Source: Gramella sp. KN1008 (GTDB lineage: Bacteria > Bacteroidota > Bacteroidia > Flavobacteriales > Flavobacteriaceae). From it: a stretch of 61,243 bases of DNA. The stretch is from the NCBI RefSeq assembly GCF_004332155.1, contig NZ_SJDV01000011.1, positions 1-61,243 of the forward strand. Reading direction: 5' to 3'. This document shows, in pieces, positions 8,828 to 19,070 of this stretch. Every line of letters begins with the position of its first letter. The first letter of the stretch is position 1. A program made the position numbers and the translations under genes. Under the pieces are notes generated by a model. That model was not told the origin of the DNA, did no database searches, and was given only the letters and a program-made list of their open reading frames with translations.

Positions 8828-9568
8828 ATGAAAAAACTAATTTTATTTTTATTATTTCCTGTCTGTTTCCATGCCCAAAACCCAGACTTTAATAGTGTTG
8901 AATATGGTAAATTGTATACGGGTTATATTCAACATGACGGAAGGCTTCAAAACCAGATGATCAATTTGGTTAATAAGGAGGCTACATCTAATGATCTTGA
9001 AACAAAAGGGTCACCCTACTTAAATGATAGATTCTGGAAAGCCACTCTTATGGATTCTGACGAGAACATAGGAGATGTTTTCGTTAAATATCATGCTGTT
9101 GCGGGGCAGTTTGTATTCAAATTCACCCAGCTGGAAGAAGAAGAGCCTAAAGGGCTCATTAAAATGAAGAACGTGTGGCTCAAAACGGAAAAGTATGGAA
9201 ATATCCGAATTCATTCTTTAATTGATAAAAACGGTAATTATCAGGAAGAATATTTGTTTCCCTTATATGAAGGATCTGCTGTAAATCTTTTTTACATACC
9301 CAGGAAAGATTTCCGGGTTGGAAGGGAGAGCCATAATTCCATGGTTACAGATGTTCCCAATATTTATACTGAGAATTTTCAACACTATGTAAAGCTGGAA
9401 GAAGATGATTCTGCTTCATATTTCAAAGTGAATAATAAAAGTTTCAAGCACCTGTTTGATAGATCCCTCTATAAAAAAATCAGAAATTATCTGAAAGAAG
9501 AAGATTTAAGCCTTAAAAAAGATGAAGATCTGGAAATTTTATTTGAGGAGATTGACACTCTGTTATAA
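8828..9568 (+). CDS. Secreted protein of unknown function
   Basis: This 246-residue protein has a signal peptide (MKKLILFLLFPVCFHAQ) and no other membrane segment. I do not recognise the family. The mature part is rich in charged residues, contains the pattern GKLYTGYI near the N-terminus, and ends in an acidic helix (KKDEDLEILFEEID). A TTG two codons upstream is also open, but the ATG used here gives a standard signal peptide. It sits between two terminators and so appears to be transcribed alone, starting just after the susCD terminator. No function is proposed. Confidence 0.72.
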   Translation: MKKLILFLLFPVCFHAQNPDFNSVEYGKLYTGYIQHDGRLQNQMINLVNKEATSNDLETKGSPYLNDRFWKATLMDSDENIGDVFVKYHAVAGQFVFKFTQLEEEEPKGLIKMKNVWLKTEKYGNIRIHSLIDKNGNYQEEYLFPLYEGSAVNLFYIPRKDFRVGRESHNSMVTDVPNIYTENFQHYVKLEEDDSASYFKVNNKSFKHLFDRSLYKKIRNYLKEEDLSLKKDEDLEILFEEIDTLL

Positions 9569-9590
9569 TACTCTTATGAGCCCCGGGCTA

Positions 9591-9617
9591 AAAGGTTAGA
9601 TTTTATCTAGCCTTTTT
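9591..9617 (+). terminator. Rho-independent terminator
   Basis: An 11-bp stem, AAAGGTTAGAT paired with ATCTAGCCTTT with one G-T wobble and a 3-nt loop, is followed by further T residues. It lies about 20 bp after the unknown secreted-protein gene. Confidence 0.8.
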
Positions 9618-9787
9618 TATAGAGGTTGCATACCTATCTCTTTCCTTTATTTTAAAAATGCTATTTCTAAGACCGGAATATTTCTTCTTGACCTGGTAGC
9701 ATACTCCTGGTGCATGTAATCTACAGTTGGGATCATATAACAACCCAGGTTCCACAGCTTAACATAATTTTAGGGTTTAATTAATCC

Positions 9788-9814
9788 TGGTTTAGCCTTA
9801 GGTTGGTTTAACCA
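9788..9814. promoter_or_regulatory. Repeated TGGTTTA(A/G)CC boxes upstream of the giant gene
   Basis: TGGTTTAGCC and TGGTTTAACC occur as direct repeats spaced 16 bp start to start. The second is the centre of the palindrome TGGTT-T-AACCA. A related GGGTTTAAT lies a little upstream. The boxes end about 35 bp before the start codon of the giant secreted protein, a position fit for an operator or promoter element. No known regulator is assigned. Confidence 0.3.
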
Positions 9815-9849
9815 GTCATTAAAAGCTTATTGCACCCTAATCTAAAATT

Positions 9850-12800
9850 ATGAAGACCCATTTCAAACCTGCTGCTGGAAAAGCATTATTTACCTTATTG
9901 TTCTTTTTAACAGGATTCTTAATTGCCCAAACCTGTCCCGATGATGTGGGTGGCACCAAATACTATATAGAAAATGACCCTTCAATAGACTCACGCGGTG
10001 GTACTGTTCATGTATATGGAGAAAATTTAATCGTACGTGTTTATGATCCTGGAACTACAACTGAGAGTTTTGTAAAGCTAGCACCTGATGGTACTACTTC
10101 ACCTTTCACTTTTCCTGATGTTACTCCAAGAACAAATGATGACAGCGATAACTTTGAATATTTTCAGCTAGAAAATGGAAATATTGTAATGTGTTGGTAT
10201 TCTCCGAGCGCGGGAAAAGGTTTTACGGATATTTATTTTAAAATTGTCGATGCCAGCGGTAATGAAGTACGTTCAGCAACCAAAATAAACACCCTTCCCG
10301 GTGAGTTAAACAGGTTTCCGGAAATCGAACAGCTCTCTAATGGAAATATAATTTTTGTTTGGGCTACTTCAGGTGTCGACTACTCTATGAGAAGATTTTC
10401 CCAGGCTGGAACCGCTGTAGATGCTAATCAAATCTCTTTAACAGATCTGGCTGGACTTACAGGTTCTGCCCAATATGATTATAAAGTGGCGGCCAATGAG
10501 GCGGGTAAGTTCATGGTTTTTATCAGAAATGCCAGTGATAATTATTATGGAATGATATTCAATGACGGTTCAGATACACCAAACCAGATAAGCGGAAGTA
10601 ATTATTTTTTAATTCCTGCGGGTGGTTCTACCGTGAGACCATATGTTGAAACATTGGCTAATAATCAATTTTTGCTGGTGTACCGTGTTCAAACAGGTGC
10701 AACTACAGATACAAGAAGTATAGCCTATAAAATCTATAATGATGATGGAAGCGTTGCACTAAATCAGGTTATTAGAAGAGAATTAGGGAGTAGTTTTATC
10801 CAGGAACCACTGGCTGTAGAGAATGGATTTTATCTGTCATATCGCAAAAATTCTCCCAGAGTATCGTATTTGGAATTTTTTGATAATTCCGGGAATTTTA
10901 TAAGCGATCATAGTGCATGCGTTCCCGAGTTCAGTACTTCCTCCTTCGTAAGACAGTTCATAGATGTAGATGGGAATATAAGCTATGTGGTTAATGCGGT
11001 AGAATCCGGAACTGACAGGAATATCTGGGTTTTGAGGCAGAGTTCTGTATTAGGGACCGGAAACACTCCTCCAACCGCTTCCAGCTTTACCGCAAATCCA
11101 TATGAAGGACTCACCTATACTTTTAATACAAGTGACTTTGGTTATGCAGATACTGATGGAGATATATTAGATTATCTGGTAATAGAAACTTTACCATCTG
11201 CCGGAACCTTATATCTGGACACCAATGAGAATGACTTATACGATAGTGGAGAAGAAATCCCGGCAATTAGCCAAATTGGTAAATTATATTTAGACGACGG
11301 AAGTTTACAATATATCCAGAACGGATCTGTAAATTCTTCATTTCAATTTAGAGTGAATGATAGTGCTGAGGACAGCCCGTCTTATACAGCGACTTTAAAT
11401 GTGTTGCCTAAACCAGCGATTACTATTGCCGATGTAAGTGGTAATGAGGATGATGGAGTAATTACGCTAACGGCAACCTTAAGTACTGTAGTTGGAGATA
11501 GTTTTACCGTAGATATAAACTCTACAGATGGTACCGCGGCAACTGCCGACAGCGACTATGCTCCAATTATGAGTCAGACTTTAACTTTCAACGGGACTGC
11601 CGGAGAAACTCAAACCTTTACAATTACGCCTGGTGCAGATACAAAACTGGAGGCAGATGAAACCATCACTATTTCTCAAGGTAATCTTTCAGGGACATCT
11701 CTTGATATTGATATTACAGACACTGCGATAGTTACTCTTTTGAACGATGATACAGCAACAGTTACCATCGCAGATGCAAGCGGATATGAAGATGATGGAT
11801 CAATAACCGTTACAGCTACACTGGATAATGCTGTGCAGGGAGGCTTTAGCATGATTGCGAACAGGTTGGATATGACTGCAAGAATGGATTCAGGTGATTA
11901 TGGTCCACGGGGTAGTGCAACCTTAACTTTTGTTGGTTTAGCTGGAGAAACTCAAACCTTATTGGTATCCCCACACCCTGATACGACGGTGGAGGCAGAT
12001 GAAACAATGAAGGTATCACCCAGTAATCTTTCCGGCACTTCGCTTCCGGTAAGAATTACAGATTCAGGCATAGTGACTATTTTAAATGATGACTCCAGCT
12101 CCATAATCATAGAAGATGTTAGTGGCATTGAAGATAATGGAGTAATTACTTTAGAAGCCACCTTAGAGAATTCTGTGGAGGGAGATCCTTTTACTGTAGA
12201 TATAAGTACAATAGATGTCACGGCTACAATCGCTAATAATGATTATACCCCACTAAGCAACCACACCTTGACATTTTCCGGAAATAGTGGGGAAATCCAA
12301 ACCTTTACAGTGCTTCCCACTCAGGACAGCGATTTGGAAGCCGATGAAACACTCAAAGTGGTTCAGAGTAATCTGGACGGAACTGCTTTTGCAATAGATA
12401 TTTCAGACGAGGCGTTCGTAACTATTTTAAATGATGATACGCCTCCAGTAATTACCGCGAATCAGTCCTTTGAAATTGATGAAAATTTCGCGAACGGAAC
12501 ATTAGTTGGAACTGTAGAAGTTACTGATGCTGATGCCGGAACAACTTTTTCTGGTTTTACAATTTCAACAAATGTAAACCCCGATGGTGACGGGGAGAAT
12601 GCCTTTAATATTGACGCTTTAACAGGTGACATTACCGTTAATGATACAGATGACTTGGATTATGAGTTGAATCCTATTCTCAATATATATGTTTACGCCA
12701 CAGATGGTACGATCTCGAGCGCTAATGAACTGGTAGAAATTAAATTAAATGATCTTGATGATACAGCACCTGTAGTAGTAACTAATACCGGAATTGATTT

Positions 12801-15800
12801 AAATGAAGGAAATTCAGAAATTATTGACTCTTCGGAACTATTAGCGACAGATACAGATACCGATGATAACCTTCTTATCTATGAAATCACCGGTGCACCT
12901 TCTAATGGAAGAGTAGAACTATCTACTAATTCCGGGCTGGCCATAACTTCATTTAGTCAGTCACAATTACTGGCAAATCAAGTGTTGTACACGCATGATG
13001 GTTCAGAAGCAGCTTCGGATAGTTTTTCTTTTAACTTGACAGATGGAAGTGGTAATAGCCTGACCTCGCAGAATTTTTCAATTACAATTTCTGGGATAAA
13101 TGATGACCCGGTAATTAATAATTTGAAAAATGATGTAGTTTCCTATACCGAAGGCGGGATGCCGGTAAATATTGATGCCGGAGGCGATGCACTGGTGACA
13201 GATCCTGATATGAATGGAGGAGAGCTAAATTTTCTTTTTTATTCTTCGCGTAATTTTTCTGAAGATCAACTGGGTATAGATACATCCGGGGATGTTCAAC
13301 TAATAAATTCTGGAGGACGTATGGAGGTAGAAGTAGGTGGTGTTAGAATAGGATACACCACCTTACCAGGTTTAGGTTACGATTTGATTATAAATCTTTA
13401 TCCAGCCGTAACTGATGACCTTTTAACGAAACTGGTACGATCCCTTACTTATGAAAATGTAAATACCGAAAATCCTGATGCTACTCCTCGAAAATTTTAT
13501 GTAAATCTTTCTGATGGAAATGGCGGTGCTACCGCTTCTATGGATATAATTTTTACGGTTAATATAGAAGAGGTAAATGATGACCCAAGTGTAAACGGAA
13601 TTCCCACAGATCTGTCTGTGGAGGAGGAGCAGGAAAGTTTATTGCAACTGGGAGATGTAGAAATAGCCGATCCTGATTCAGAAAATGGTGTAATAGATTT
13701 ATATCTGGAAGTTGACCTGGGTATTTTAACTGCAATCTCAGAAGCAGGAGTTTCCATTACTAATTCCGGAACTACTGCTATAATTTTATCCGGAACCGTT
13801 TCAGACATTAACTCGTATCTTGATGCAAATTCCGTAAAATATAAAGGGCCTTCAGATCTGACAGGGGATAATGCTGATCTTCTTAGCTTTTCTGCTAGAG
13901 ATAATGGAAACACCGGTGATGGAGGCAATACATTAATAAATTTTGGATCTACGAATATCGATATTAATGATATCAACGATGCTCCCGAGATTACATTGCC
14001 AGTTAATTTTATGGTATTTGAAGACGCGGCCAGCCCGATTAAGGACTTCAGTATTGCAGATATTGACGCCGGTTCGGCAACTATCGAACTTCAGATAGAA
14101 GTCGCCAGAGGAATATTGGAGGCTACAAATTCTTCTGGAATTAGCGTTTCTGGTTCCGGTAGTTCTATTCTTATATTACAAGGTTCGGTATCAGCATTGA
14201 ATTCATTTATTGCTTCAGAAGCGATCTTATATACAACGGAAGAAAATGATGTGGTTGACGTACGCATAGATTTTGTTGTTAACGACCTTGGTAATACAGG
14301 TTCAGGCGGAAGTCAGCTAGCAAGTCAATCAGCTATTATCTCGATTTCTGAAGAAAATGATGCCCCGGTAGTAAATGTACCGGGAACTCAGACTGTAATT
14401 ATGAACAATTCCCTGCAGTTTAACGCTGTAAATGCCAATCTTATCCTGCTGGAAGATATTGATGCCGGAAATAGTATATTGGAACTGAAACTTACCACAA
14501 CCAATGGTAGTTTGAGTCTTGGATCAGTGAATGGACTTACCTTCATCTCGGGTGATGGTAGTAATGATAATTTAACGATTGTTGAAGGAAAACTATCCGA
14601 TTTAAATGAAGCTATAAATAATCTTACGTTTTTACCGGAAACTGACCATACTGGAACTGCTGAAATAGCTGTTGAACTTAATGATATGGGCAATACGGGA
14701 TCTGGCATAGCCCTGAGTGATAGGGGAATTGTTATAATTAGCATTGAGTCTGGTAACCCTTTAGTGGAATTGGTAACTAGCGATAATGCCGATGGTCTGT
14801 ATGGAATTGGAGATATTCTAAGTATAAATGTGAAATTTGATCAAACGGTGCTAGTAGCTGGTGGGAGCCCGCGCTTATTGCTTGAAACCGGAGATAGTGA
14901 TCGTTATGCTATTTATGATAGTGGGTCTGGAACAAATATGCTTTCATTTACCTACCAGATTCAGGAAGGTGATTTTAATACTGACCTGGGATACGCGAAT
15001 TTCAATGCTTTGGAATTTAACGGGGCTACTATTCAAAATAGCGATGGTACTTCAGCTATTCTCGACCTACCGGTCCCAGGAGCAGCAACTTCATTAAGTT
15101 TTGAAAAGGATTTGATCGTTGACGGGGTAAAACCTGTGGTAGTAACTAATAATATTAGTGTTACTCTTGATGAATTGGGAAAAGTTTCCGTAACCGCAGA
15201 AGGAATAGATAACGAATCTTACGATAATTTGACAAGTATGGCAAATTTAGCCATTAGCATAGATAGGTCAGATTTTGATTGCAGTGATGTGGGCGGGCAT
15301 ACTATTGCCTTAACCATTACCGATGAGGCCGGGAACAGAAGCTCTGCGAATGCAACTGTAAATGTTCAGGATAATATTTCTCCTACAGTGCTTACAAAAA
15401 ATATTACGATAGAATTGGATGAAAATGGAATGGCCAGTATCAATCCTGAAATGATAGATAATGGTTCAGCCGATATCTGTGGATTGAAACCGCTCCGATT
15501 AAATACATTGGATTTTGACTGTTCAAATATTGGAGAAAATACAGTTCAGTTGGAAGTAGAAGATATTAATGGAAATATAGGCACAGGTTCGGCAACAGTG
15601 ACTGTTCTGGATAAGATTGCTCCTGTTCCCATGTATTCAGCGTTAGAGGATATCGTTGTTTTTTGCCAGTTAAATGAAGAAGATTTAATCATTCCAACAG
15701 CTTCGGATATGTGTGACGGAACAATACGTGCATATCATGATATCACTTTTCCTGTTACAGAGTTAGGCGTAACGCAAATAATCTGGACTTACGAAGACTC

Positions 15801-17088
15801 TAGCGGAAACAAAACAACTCAAATTCAAAATGTAACTATCCAGGAGACACCTTTGAGTAATATTATTTTTGATAGTAAGACTTTCACATTTGACGGAAGT
15901 TCAAAAAGTATTTTTATAGAGAATTTACCGGAAGACGTTGTAGTGAGATATGAAGGAAATGCTAAGATCAATGCAGGTACCTATGAGGTTTCAGCCTTTC
16001 TGAGTATGCAAAATTGTAATGACTTGGAGCTAAAAGCAATGTTGGAGATTGAAAAAGCAGAGCAAGAAATAAGTTTTCCTGAGATAGGGGAGAAAGATCT
16101 GGCTATAAATACTAATTTCTTCCTTTCGGGTACCAGTTCTTCAGTTTTACCCGTATTCTATACCTTTTCTTCTGAAGATAATAGTCCTGCAGCTACGGTG
16201 AGTTCCAATGGATATGTAAGGATACTTGAAGAAGGAGAAATCACTATTACGGCTTATCAGGAGGGTAATAATAATTTTGAACCCGCCGAGCCGGTTACCA
16301 GGACCTTAATAGTTAGCAATTCATTGGTAGAACCCACTATAGCTATTGGAGACAATACTTTCCAGGATCCTGAAGAGGATATTTTCTATCTGATTGAATG
16401 CGGAAATAACCAGGATGAAGTGGTTATTTCGATTGACGCGTCTGAAAATGTGGAAATCATGCCGGGACGATCATTTAACATAAGTATACCTGGACCCGGG
16501 ATCTATTCTGAGACCGTGGAGATCTATTTCAATGGGGATCTATGGAAAACTTATACCATTACAATTGAGAAACAATTCGATTTTGAAAATATAGTTGTTC
16601 AAAAGTTCAACAATGTATTAATGGTAAATAATAATCCTTCTACCAATGGGGGCTATACGTTCACAGATTACAAATGGTATAAAAACAGTCAATTTATAGG
16701 AAGAGGACAGTACTATTCAGCAGGTGATGACAGTAGCGATGAGTTGGATCCGGAGGCTGAATACGAGGTAATACTAGAAACTTCAGAAGGAGAAGAACTT
16801 AGAACCTGTGTTGCTAATATCTCTCTTAGAAGTACCGGTGAGATTCAGATTGCTCCCAGCCCGGTAAGAGCCGGATCGGAGATTGAAATTCGAACAGATT
16901 TTTCACCTAAGGAAATGGAGGAGATACAATTTTCCATACTCAATTTGAACGGGAAAGTTATTAAGCGAATGAAATCCAGTGAAAATATCACCAAAATTCA
17001 GATTCCGGCCTTTGCCCAGAAGGGTGTTTACTTGCTGGTTTGTCAAACCCGTCACCGTAAGGTTTCAGTTAAGTTCATTGTACGCTAA
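9850..17088 (+). CDS. Giant secreted repeat protein with T9SS type A sorting domain
   Basis: This 2412-residue protein is exported by its signal peptide (about 1-27) and probably delivered to the surface by T9SS. Domains in order: a beta-propeller-like region at about 30-400; a cadherin-like region at 405-520; three Calx-beta repeats starting near 524, 637 and 751, each about 114 residues; one cadherin domain at about 866-973 (with DLDYELNP); a Cadherin_3/CSPG-like unit at 972-1088; a related unit to 1245; and three similar units with a GNTGSGG-like motif at 1246-1635. Next come a domain at 1635-1758, HYR-like modules to about 2000 (with DFDCS), an MBG-like domain at 2000-2075, and the type A sorting domain at about 2334-2412, ending GVYLLVCQ...VKFIVR. 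The acidic loops are the kind that bind calcium. Adhesion is inferred, not shown. The barrel-protein gene follows after 23 bp. Confidence 0.9.
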   Translation: MKTHFKPAAGKALFTLLFFLTGFLIAQTCPDDVGGTKYYIENDPSIDSRGGTVHVYGENLIVRVYDPGTTTESFVKLAPDGTTSPFTFPDVTPRTNDDSDNFEYFQLENGNIVMCWYSPSAGKGFTDIYFKIVDASGNEVRSATKINTLPGELNRFPEIEQLSNGNIIFVWATSGVDYSMRRFSQAGTAVDANQISLTDLAGLTGSAQYDYKVAANEAGKFMVFIRNASDNYYGMIFNDGSDTPNQISGSNYFLIPAGGSTVRPYVETLANNQFLLVYRVQTGATTDTRSIAYKIYNDDGSVALNQVIRRELGSSFIQEPLAVENGFYLSYRKNSPRVSYLEFFDNSGNFISDHSACVPEFSTSSFVRQFIDVDGNISYVVNAVESGTDRNIWVLRQSSVLGTGNTPPTASSFTANPYEGLTYTFNTSDFGYADTDGDILDYLVIETLPSAGTLYLDTNENDLYDSGEEIPAISQIGKLYLDDGSLQYIQNGSVNSSFQFRVNDSAEDSPSYTATLNVLPKPAITIADVSGNEDDGVITLTATLSTVVGDSFTVDINSTDGTAATADSDYAPIMSQTLTFNGTAGETQTFTITPGADTKLEADETITISQGNLSGTSLDIDITDTAIVTLLNDDTATVTIADASGYEDDGSITVTATLDNAVQGGFSMIANRLDMTARMDSGDYGPRGSATLTFVGLAGETQTLLVSPHPDTTVEADETMKVSPSNLSGTSLPVRITDSGIVTILNDDSSSIIIEDVSGIEDNGVITLEATLENSVEGDPFTVDISTIDVTATIANNDYTPLSNHTLTFSGNSGEIQTFTVLPTQDSDLEADETLKVVQSNLDGTAFAIDISDEAFVTILNDDTPPVITANQSFEIDENFANGTLVGTVEVTDADAGTTFSGFTISTNVNPDGDGENAFNIDALTGDITVNDTDDLDYELNPILNIYVYATDGTISSANELVEIKLNDLDDTAPVVVTNTGIDLNEGNSEIIDSSELLATDTDTDDNLLIYEITGAPSNGRVELSTNSGLAITSFSQSQLLANQVLYTHDGSEAASDSFSFNLTDGSGNSLTSQNFSITISGINDDPVINNLKNDVVSYTEGGMPVNIDAGGDALVTDPDMNGGELNFLFYSSRNFSEDQLGIDTSGDVQLINSGGRMEVEVGGVRIGYTTLPGLGYDLIINLYPAVTDDLLTKLVRSLTYENVNTENPDATPRKFYVNLSDGNGGATASMDIIFTVNIEEVNDDPSVNGIPTDLSVEEEQESLLQLGDVEIADPDSENGVIDLYLEVDLGILTAISEAGVSITNSGTTAIILSGTVSDINSYLDANSVKYKGPSDLTGDNADLLSFSARDNGNTGDGGNTLINFGSTNIDINDINDAPEITLPVNFMVFEDAASPIKDFSIADIDAGSATIELQIEVARGILEATNSSGISVSGSGSSILILQGSVSALNSFIASEAILYTTEENDVVDVRIDFVVNDLGNTGSGGSQLASQSAIISISEENDAPVVNVPGTQTVIMNNSLQFNAVNANLILLEDIDAGNSILELKLTTTNGSLSLGSVNGLTFISGDGSNDNLTIVEGKLSDLNEAINNLTFLPETDHTGTAEIAVELNDMGNTGSGIALSDRGIVIISIESGNPLVELVTSDNADGLYGIGDILSINVKFDQTVLVAGGSPRLLLETGDSDRYAIYDSGSGTNMLSFTYQIQEGDFNTDLGYANFNALEFNGATIQNSDGTSAILDLPVPGAATSLSFEKDLIVDGVKPVVVTNNISVTLDELGKVSVTAEGIDNESYDNLTSMANLAISIDRSDFDCSDVGGHTIALTITDEAGNRSSANATVNVQDNISPTVLTKNITIELDENGMASINPEMIDNGSADICGLKPLRLNTLDFDCSNIGENTVQLEVEDINGNIGTGSATVTVLDKIAPVPMYSALEDIVVFCQLNEEDLIIPTASDMCDGTIRAYHDITFPVTELGVTQIIWTYEDSSGNKTTQIQNVTIQETPLSNIIFDSKTFTFDGSSKSIFIENLPEDVVVRYEGNAKINAGTYEVSAFLSMQNCNDLELKAMLEIEKAEQEISFPEIGEKDLAINTNFFLSGTSSSVLPVFYTFSSEDNSPAATVSSNGYVRILEEGEITITAYQEGNNNFEPAEPVTRTLIVSNSLVEPTIAIGDNTFQDPEEDIFYLIECGNNQDEVVISIDASENVEIMPGRSFNISIPGPGIYSETVEIYFNGDLWKTYTITIEKQFDFENIVVQKFNNVLMVNNNPSTNGGYTFTDYKWYKNSQFIGRGQYYSAGDDSSDELDPEAEYEVILETSEGEELRTCVANISLRSTGEIQIAPSPVRAGSEIEIRTDFSPKEMEEIQFSILNLNGKVIKRMKSSENITKIQIPAFAQKGVYLLVCQTRHRKVSVKFIVR

Positions 17089-17111
17089 TTCCATCCCTAA
17101 TAATTAAAAAA

Positions 17112-17990
17112 ATGAAATTATTCGATCATATATTCAATAAAATTTCCAGAAAGTCATTACTGATAATCGCATTTGGACTGGTCAGCATGCCCTCGTTAAT
17201 AGCACAGTCTAAAAGCGAGTTAAGTATTCATGTGAAGGGGCAGTTTTCTAAACTGGATTTTGAAGTATTACAGGAAGACAGTGAAATGGACAACGGTTAT
17301 GGAGTCGGTATAAACTACGCATTTTATCTGGATGAAAGATGGAGCATTATAACCGGTGCTGAGTATCAGGCATTTTCAACGAACGTCTTTCTGGATAATA
17401 TATCTGGAAGCAGCGAAGCTACCGATCAGGAAGGTGAGAACTTTGAATTTCGCTATACTGCTTCAGGTTATCAGGAAGATCAAAATGTTTCTTTTATAAG
17501 CATTCCTTTAAAACTGCAATATGAAACAACTGGCCCCATAGGCTTATATGTTGCAGGCGGTATTAAAATAGGCTTTGATGTGCAATCATCTTCTGAATCA
17601 AAAACCAGGGATTTAATTACGAGCGCTTACTATCCACAATATAACACAGAACTTTCAGATCCATTATTTATGGGATTTGGTGAATTTGAAAGATATAAGA
17701 GTGATTCTGAATTCGATTTAAAGACCAATTATATACTCAACCTTGAAACTGGAGTGAAATTAGAAGTGAACGATATGCAAAACCTTTATCTGGGCCTTTT
17801 TATCGATTATGGAATGAACAATCTTAAAGAAGACGGATCAGGTTCGGAAATATTCATGTACGACACAGAAAATCCGACAGATTTTAAAAATGAAAGTGTC
17901 CTATACGCTTCACAGAACACTAATCCAATTGTAGAAGAGTTTAATTCGATTGCCTTTGGCTTAAAACTGAGATATGGATTAAGATTGTAA
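17112..17990 (+). CDS. Outer-membrane beta-barrel protein next to the giant T9SS protein
   Basis: This is a 292-residue protein with a signal peptide of about 31 residues (ending LIAQS) and alternating hydrophobic strands throughout the mature part. Examples are YGVGINYAFYLDERWSIITG, the glycine-rich strand LYVAGGIKIGFDV, and the final strand SIAFGLKLRYGLRL. This is the pattern of the porin-family outer-membrane barrels of Bacteroidota (OMP_b-brl group). It lies 23 bp after the giant gene and is probably co-transcribed, so the barrel may anchor or display that protein. It does not look like PorP/SprF, the usual partner of SprB-type adhesins, and the giant protein has a type A rather than type B tail. 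The anchor idea is therefore only contextual. Confidence 0.8.
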   Translation: MKLFDHIFNKISRKSLLIIAFGLVSMPSLIAQSKSELSIHVKGQFSKLDFEVLQEDSEMDNGYGVGINYAFYLDERWSIITGAEYQAFSTNVFLDNISGSSEATDQEGENFEFRYTASGYQEDQNVSFISIPLKLQYETTGPIGLYVAGGIKIGFDVQSSSESKTRDLITSAYYPQYNTELSDPLFMGFGEFERYKSDSEFDLKTNYILNLETGVKLEVNDMQNLYLGLFIDYGMNNLKEDGSGSEIFMYDTENPTDFKNESVLYASQNTNPIVEEFNSIAFGLKLRYGLRL

Positions 17991-18055
17991 TCGATGACGT
18001 CATTGCAGTCAGGGTATATCTCCCAACATGGTATTTAAAAATTAAATCATATTTT

Positions 18056-18838
18056 ATGAAATCAGTTAAATATTTTATCCTGGTTTTTCTGGGGATATTA
18101 ATAGGTTGTAATGAAGAAGAATACACTCCTGGACCTTTTTCAGGAGTTCCCGGGAAAAAGCTTAAACTATGGGAAAACGCATATGAAGATGGCACCGACC
18201 TGCTGTTTGAGTATAATGACAATGAGTTCCTGGAATCGGAATCCCGGGTAGAAAATAACACAAAGACATTGCTTTCTAAATATGAGTATGTAAATAACCG
18301 GCTGACGAAATGGATTTTTTATAATGAAACCGGAGAATCTCATGGATACATTGAATATGATTATCCCGGTGAAAATAAAGTGACCGCTATCGATTACAGG
18401 CCCACTGCAAATGATGAATTTTTTGTAAATCAATATTTCTTTGAAAACGACCTAATAAAGGAAATTCGGTATACCTCAATTAGCTGGCCCGATGATTATA
18501 CGCATAAACATGTGTTTGAACATGATGCTGAAGGCAATCTGACGGAAGTAAAAGTTTTTTACGGAGATGATCTGAACCAGATATTCAATTTTACATACAG
18601 TAATCATAACAGCATGTTTCAAAATGTCACTCCGCACTTAGCTCTTCTCTCATGGGGTCCGGAACCTTTTTTCTCTTTCAGGAAGCTATATGATAGCGTA
18701 AGAAAGAGAACCTATCAAGATGGGATTTTGCAAAGTGATTACACTAGGGAGTACAATTTTGAATTTGATACGGAAGGTTATCCTATCCTTCTTAAGGCTG
18801 AGAACGGAAATGTACAACACAGGTATGACTATTACTAA
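18056..18838 (+). CDS. Lipoprotein with RHS/YD-like beta repeats, unknown function
   Basis: This 260-residue lipoprotein has a lipobox ending in Cys18 (LIGC) followed at once by NEEEY, an acidic stretch typical of surface-exposed lipoproteins in this phylum. The mature part consists of short strands of the type (Y/F)EYxxNRLTKWIFYNETGE and FEHDAEGNLTEVKVFYGDD. These resemble the YD/RHS-type repeat found in many Bacteroidota lipoproteins. No enzyme motif is seen. It lies 65 bp after the barrel-protein gene, with the perfect palindrome ATGACGTCAT (17994-18003) in between. It may be the last gene of the giant-protein operon or have its own promoter. Confidence 0.75.
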   Translation: MKSVKYFILVFLGILIGCNEEEYTPGPFSGVPGKKLKLWENAYEDGTDLLFEYNDNEFLESESRVENNTKTLLSKYEYVNNRLTKWIFYNETGESHGYIEYDYPGENKVTAIDYRPTANDEFFVNQYFFENDLIKEIRYTSISWPDDYTHKHVFEHDAEGNLTEVKVFYGDDLNQIFNFTYSNHNSMFQNVTPHLALLSWGPEPFFSFRKLYDSVRKRTYQDGILQSDYTREYNFEFDTEGYPILLKAENGNVQHRYDYY

Positions 18839-19070
18839 GAGCGAGGTGCTAAGTAATGCGATTATTTCGAATACCTGAAGAGCAAAGCCAGAAATTATTG
18901 CAAGAAGGTATTAAAATCCGGAATCTTTTGGAAGATCACATTTCTACATTCCCACTGCGCTAACTTATCTCAAACACCATAAGGGAATTATATCCATATT
19001 CAGGTTGAAAAGACTTTAAAATATTCTATTACATATAACTTAAATAAACATTTAAATTAATTACTTACTA

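Noticed and set aside
13497..13976. 159-codon antisense frame inside the giant repeat gene, and similar antisense frames within the permease genes
   Set aside because: They mirror biased codon use of the true genes and have no promoter, start context or family features.
17994..18003. ATGACGTCAT palindrome as a regulatory site
   Set aside because: Perfect but only 10 bp, single copy, and placed between probable operon members.
18856..18963. 35-codon ATG-to-TAA frame (MRLFRIPEEQSQ...) after the YD-repeat lipoprotein
   Set aside because: Helix-like sequence is suggestive of a small protein or remnant, but nothing else supports it.
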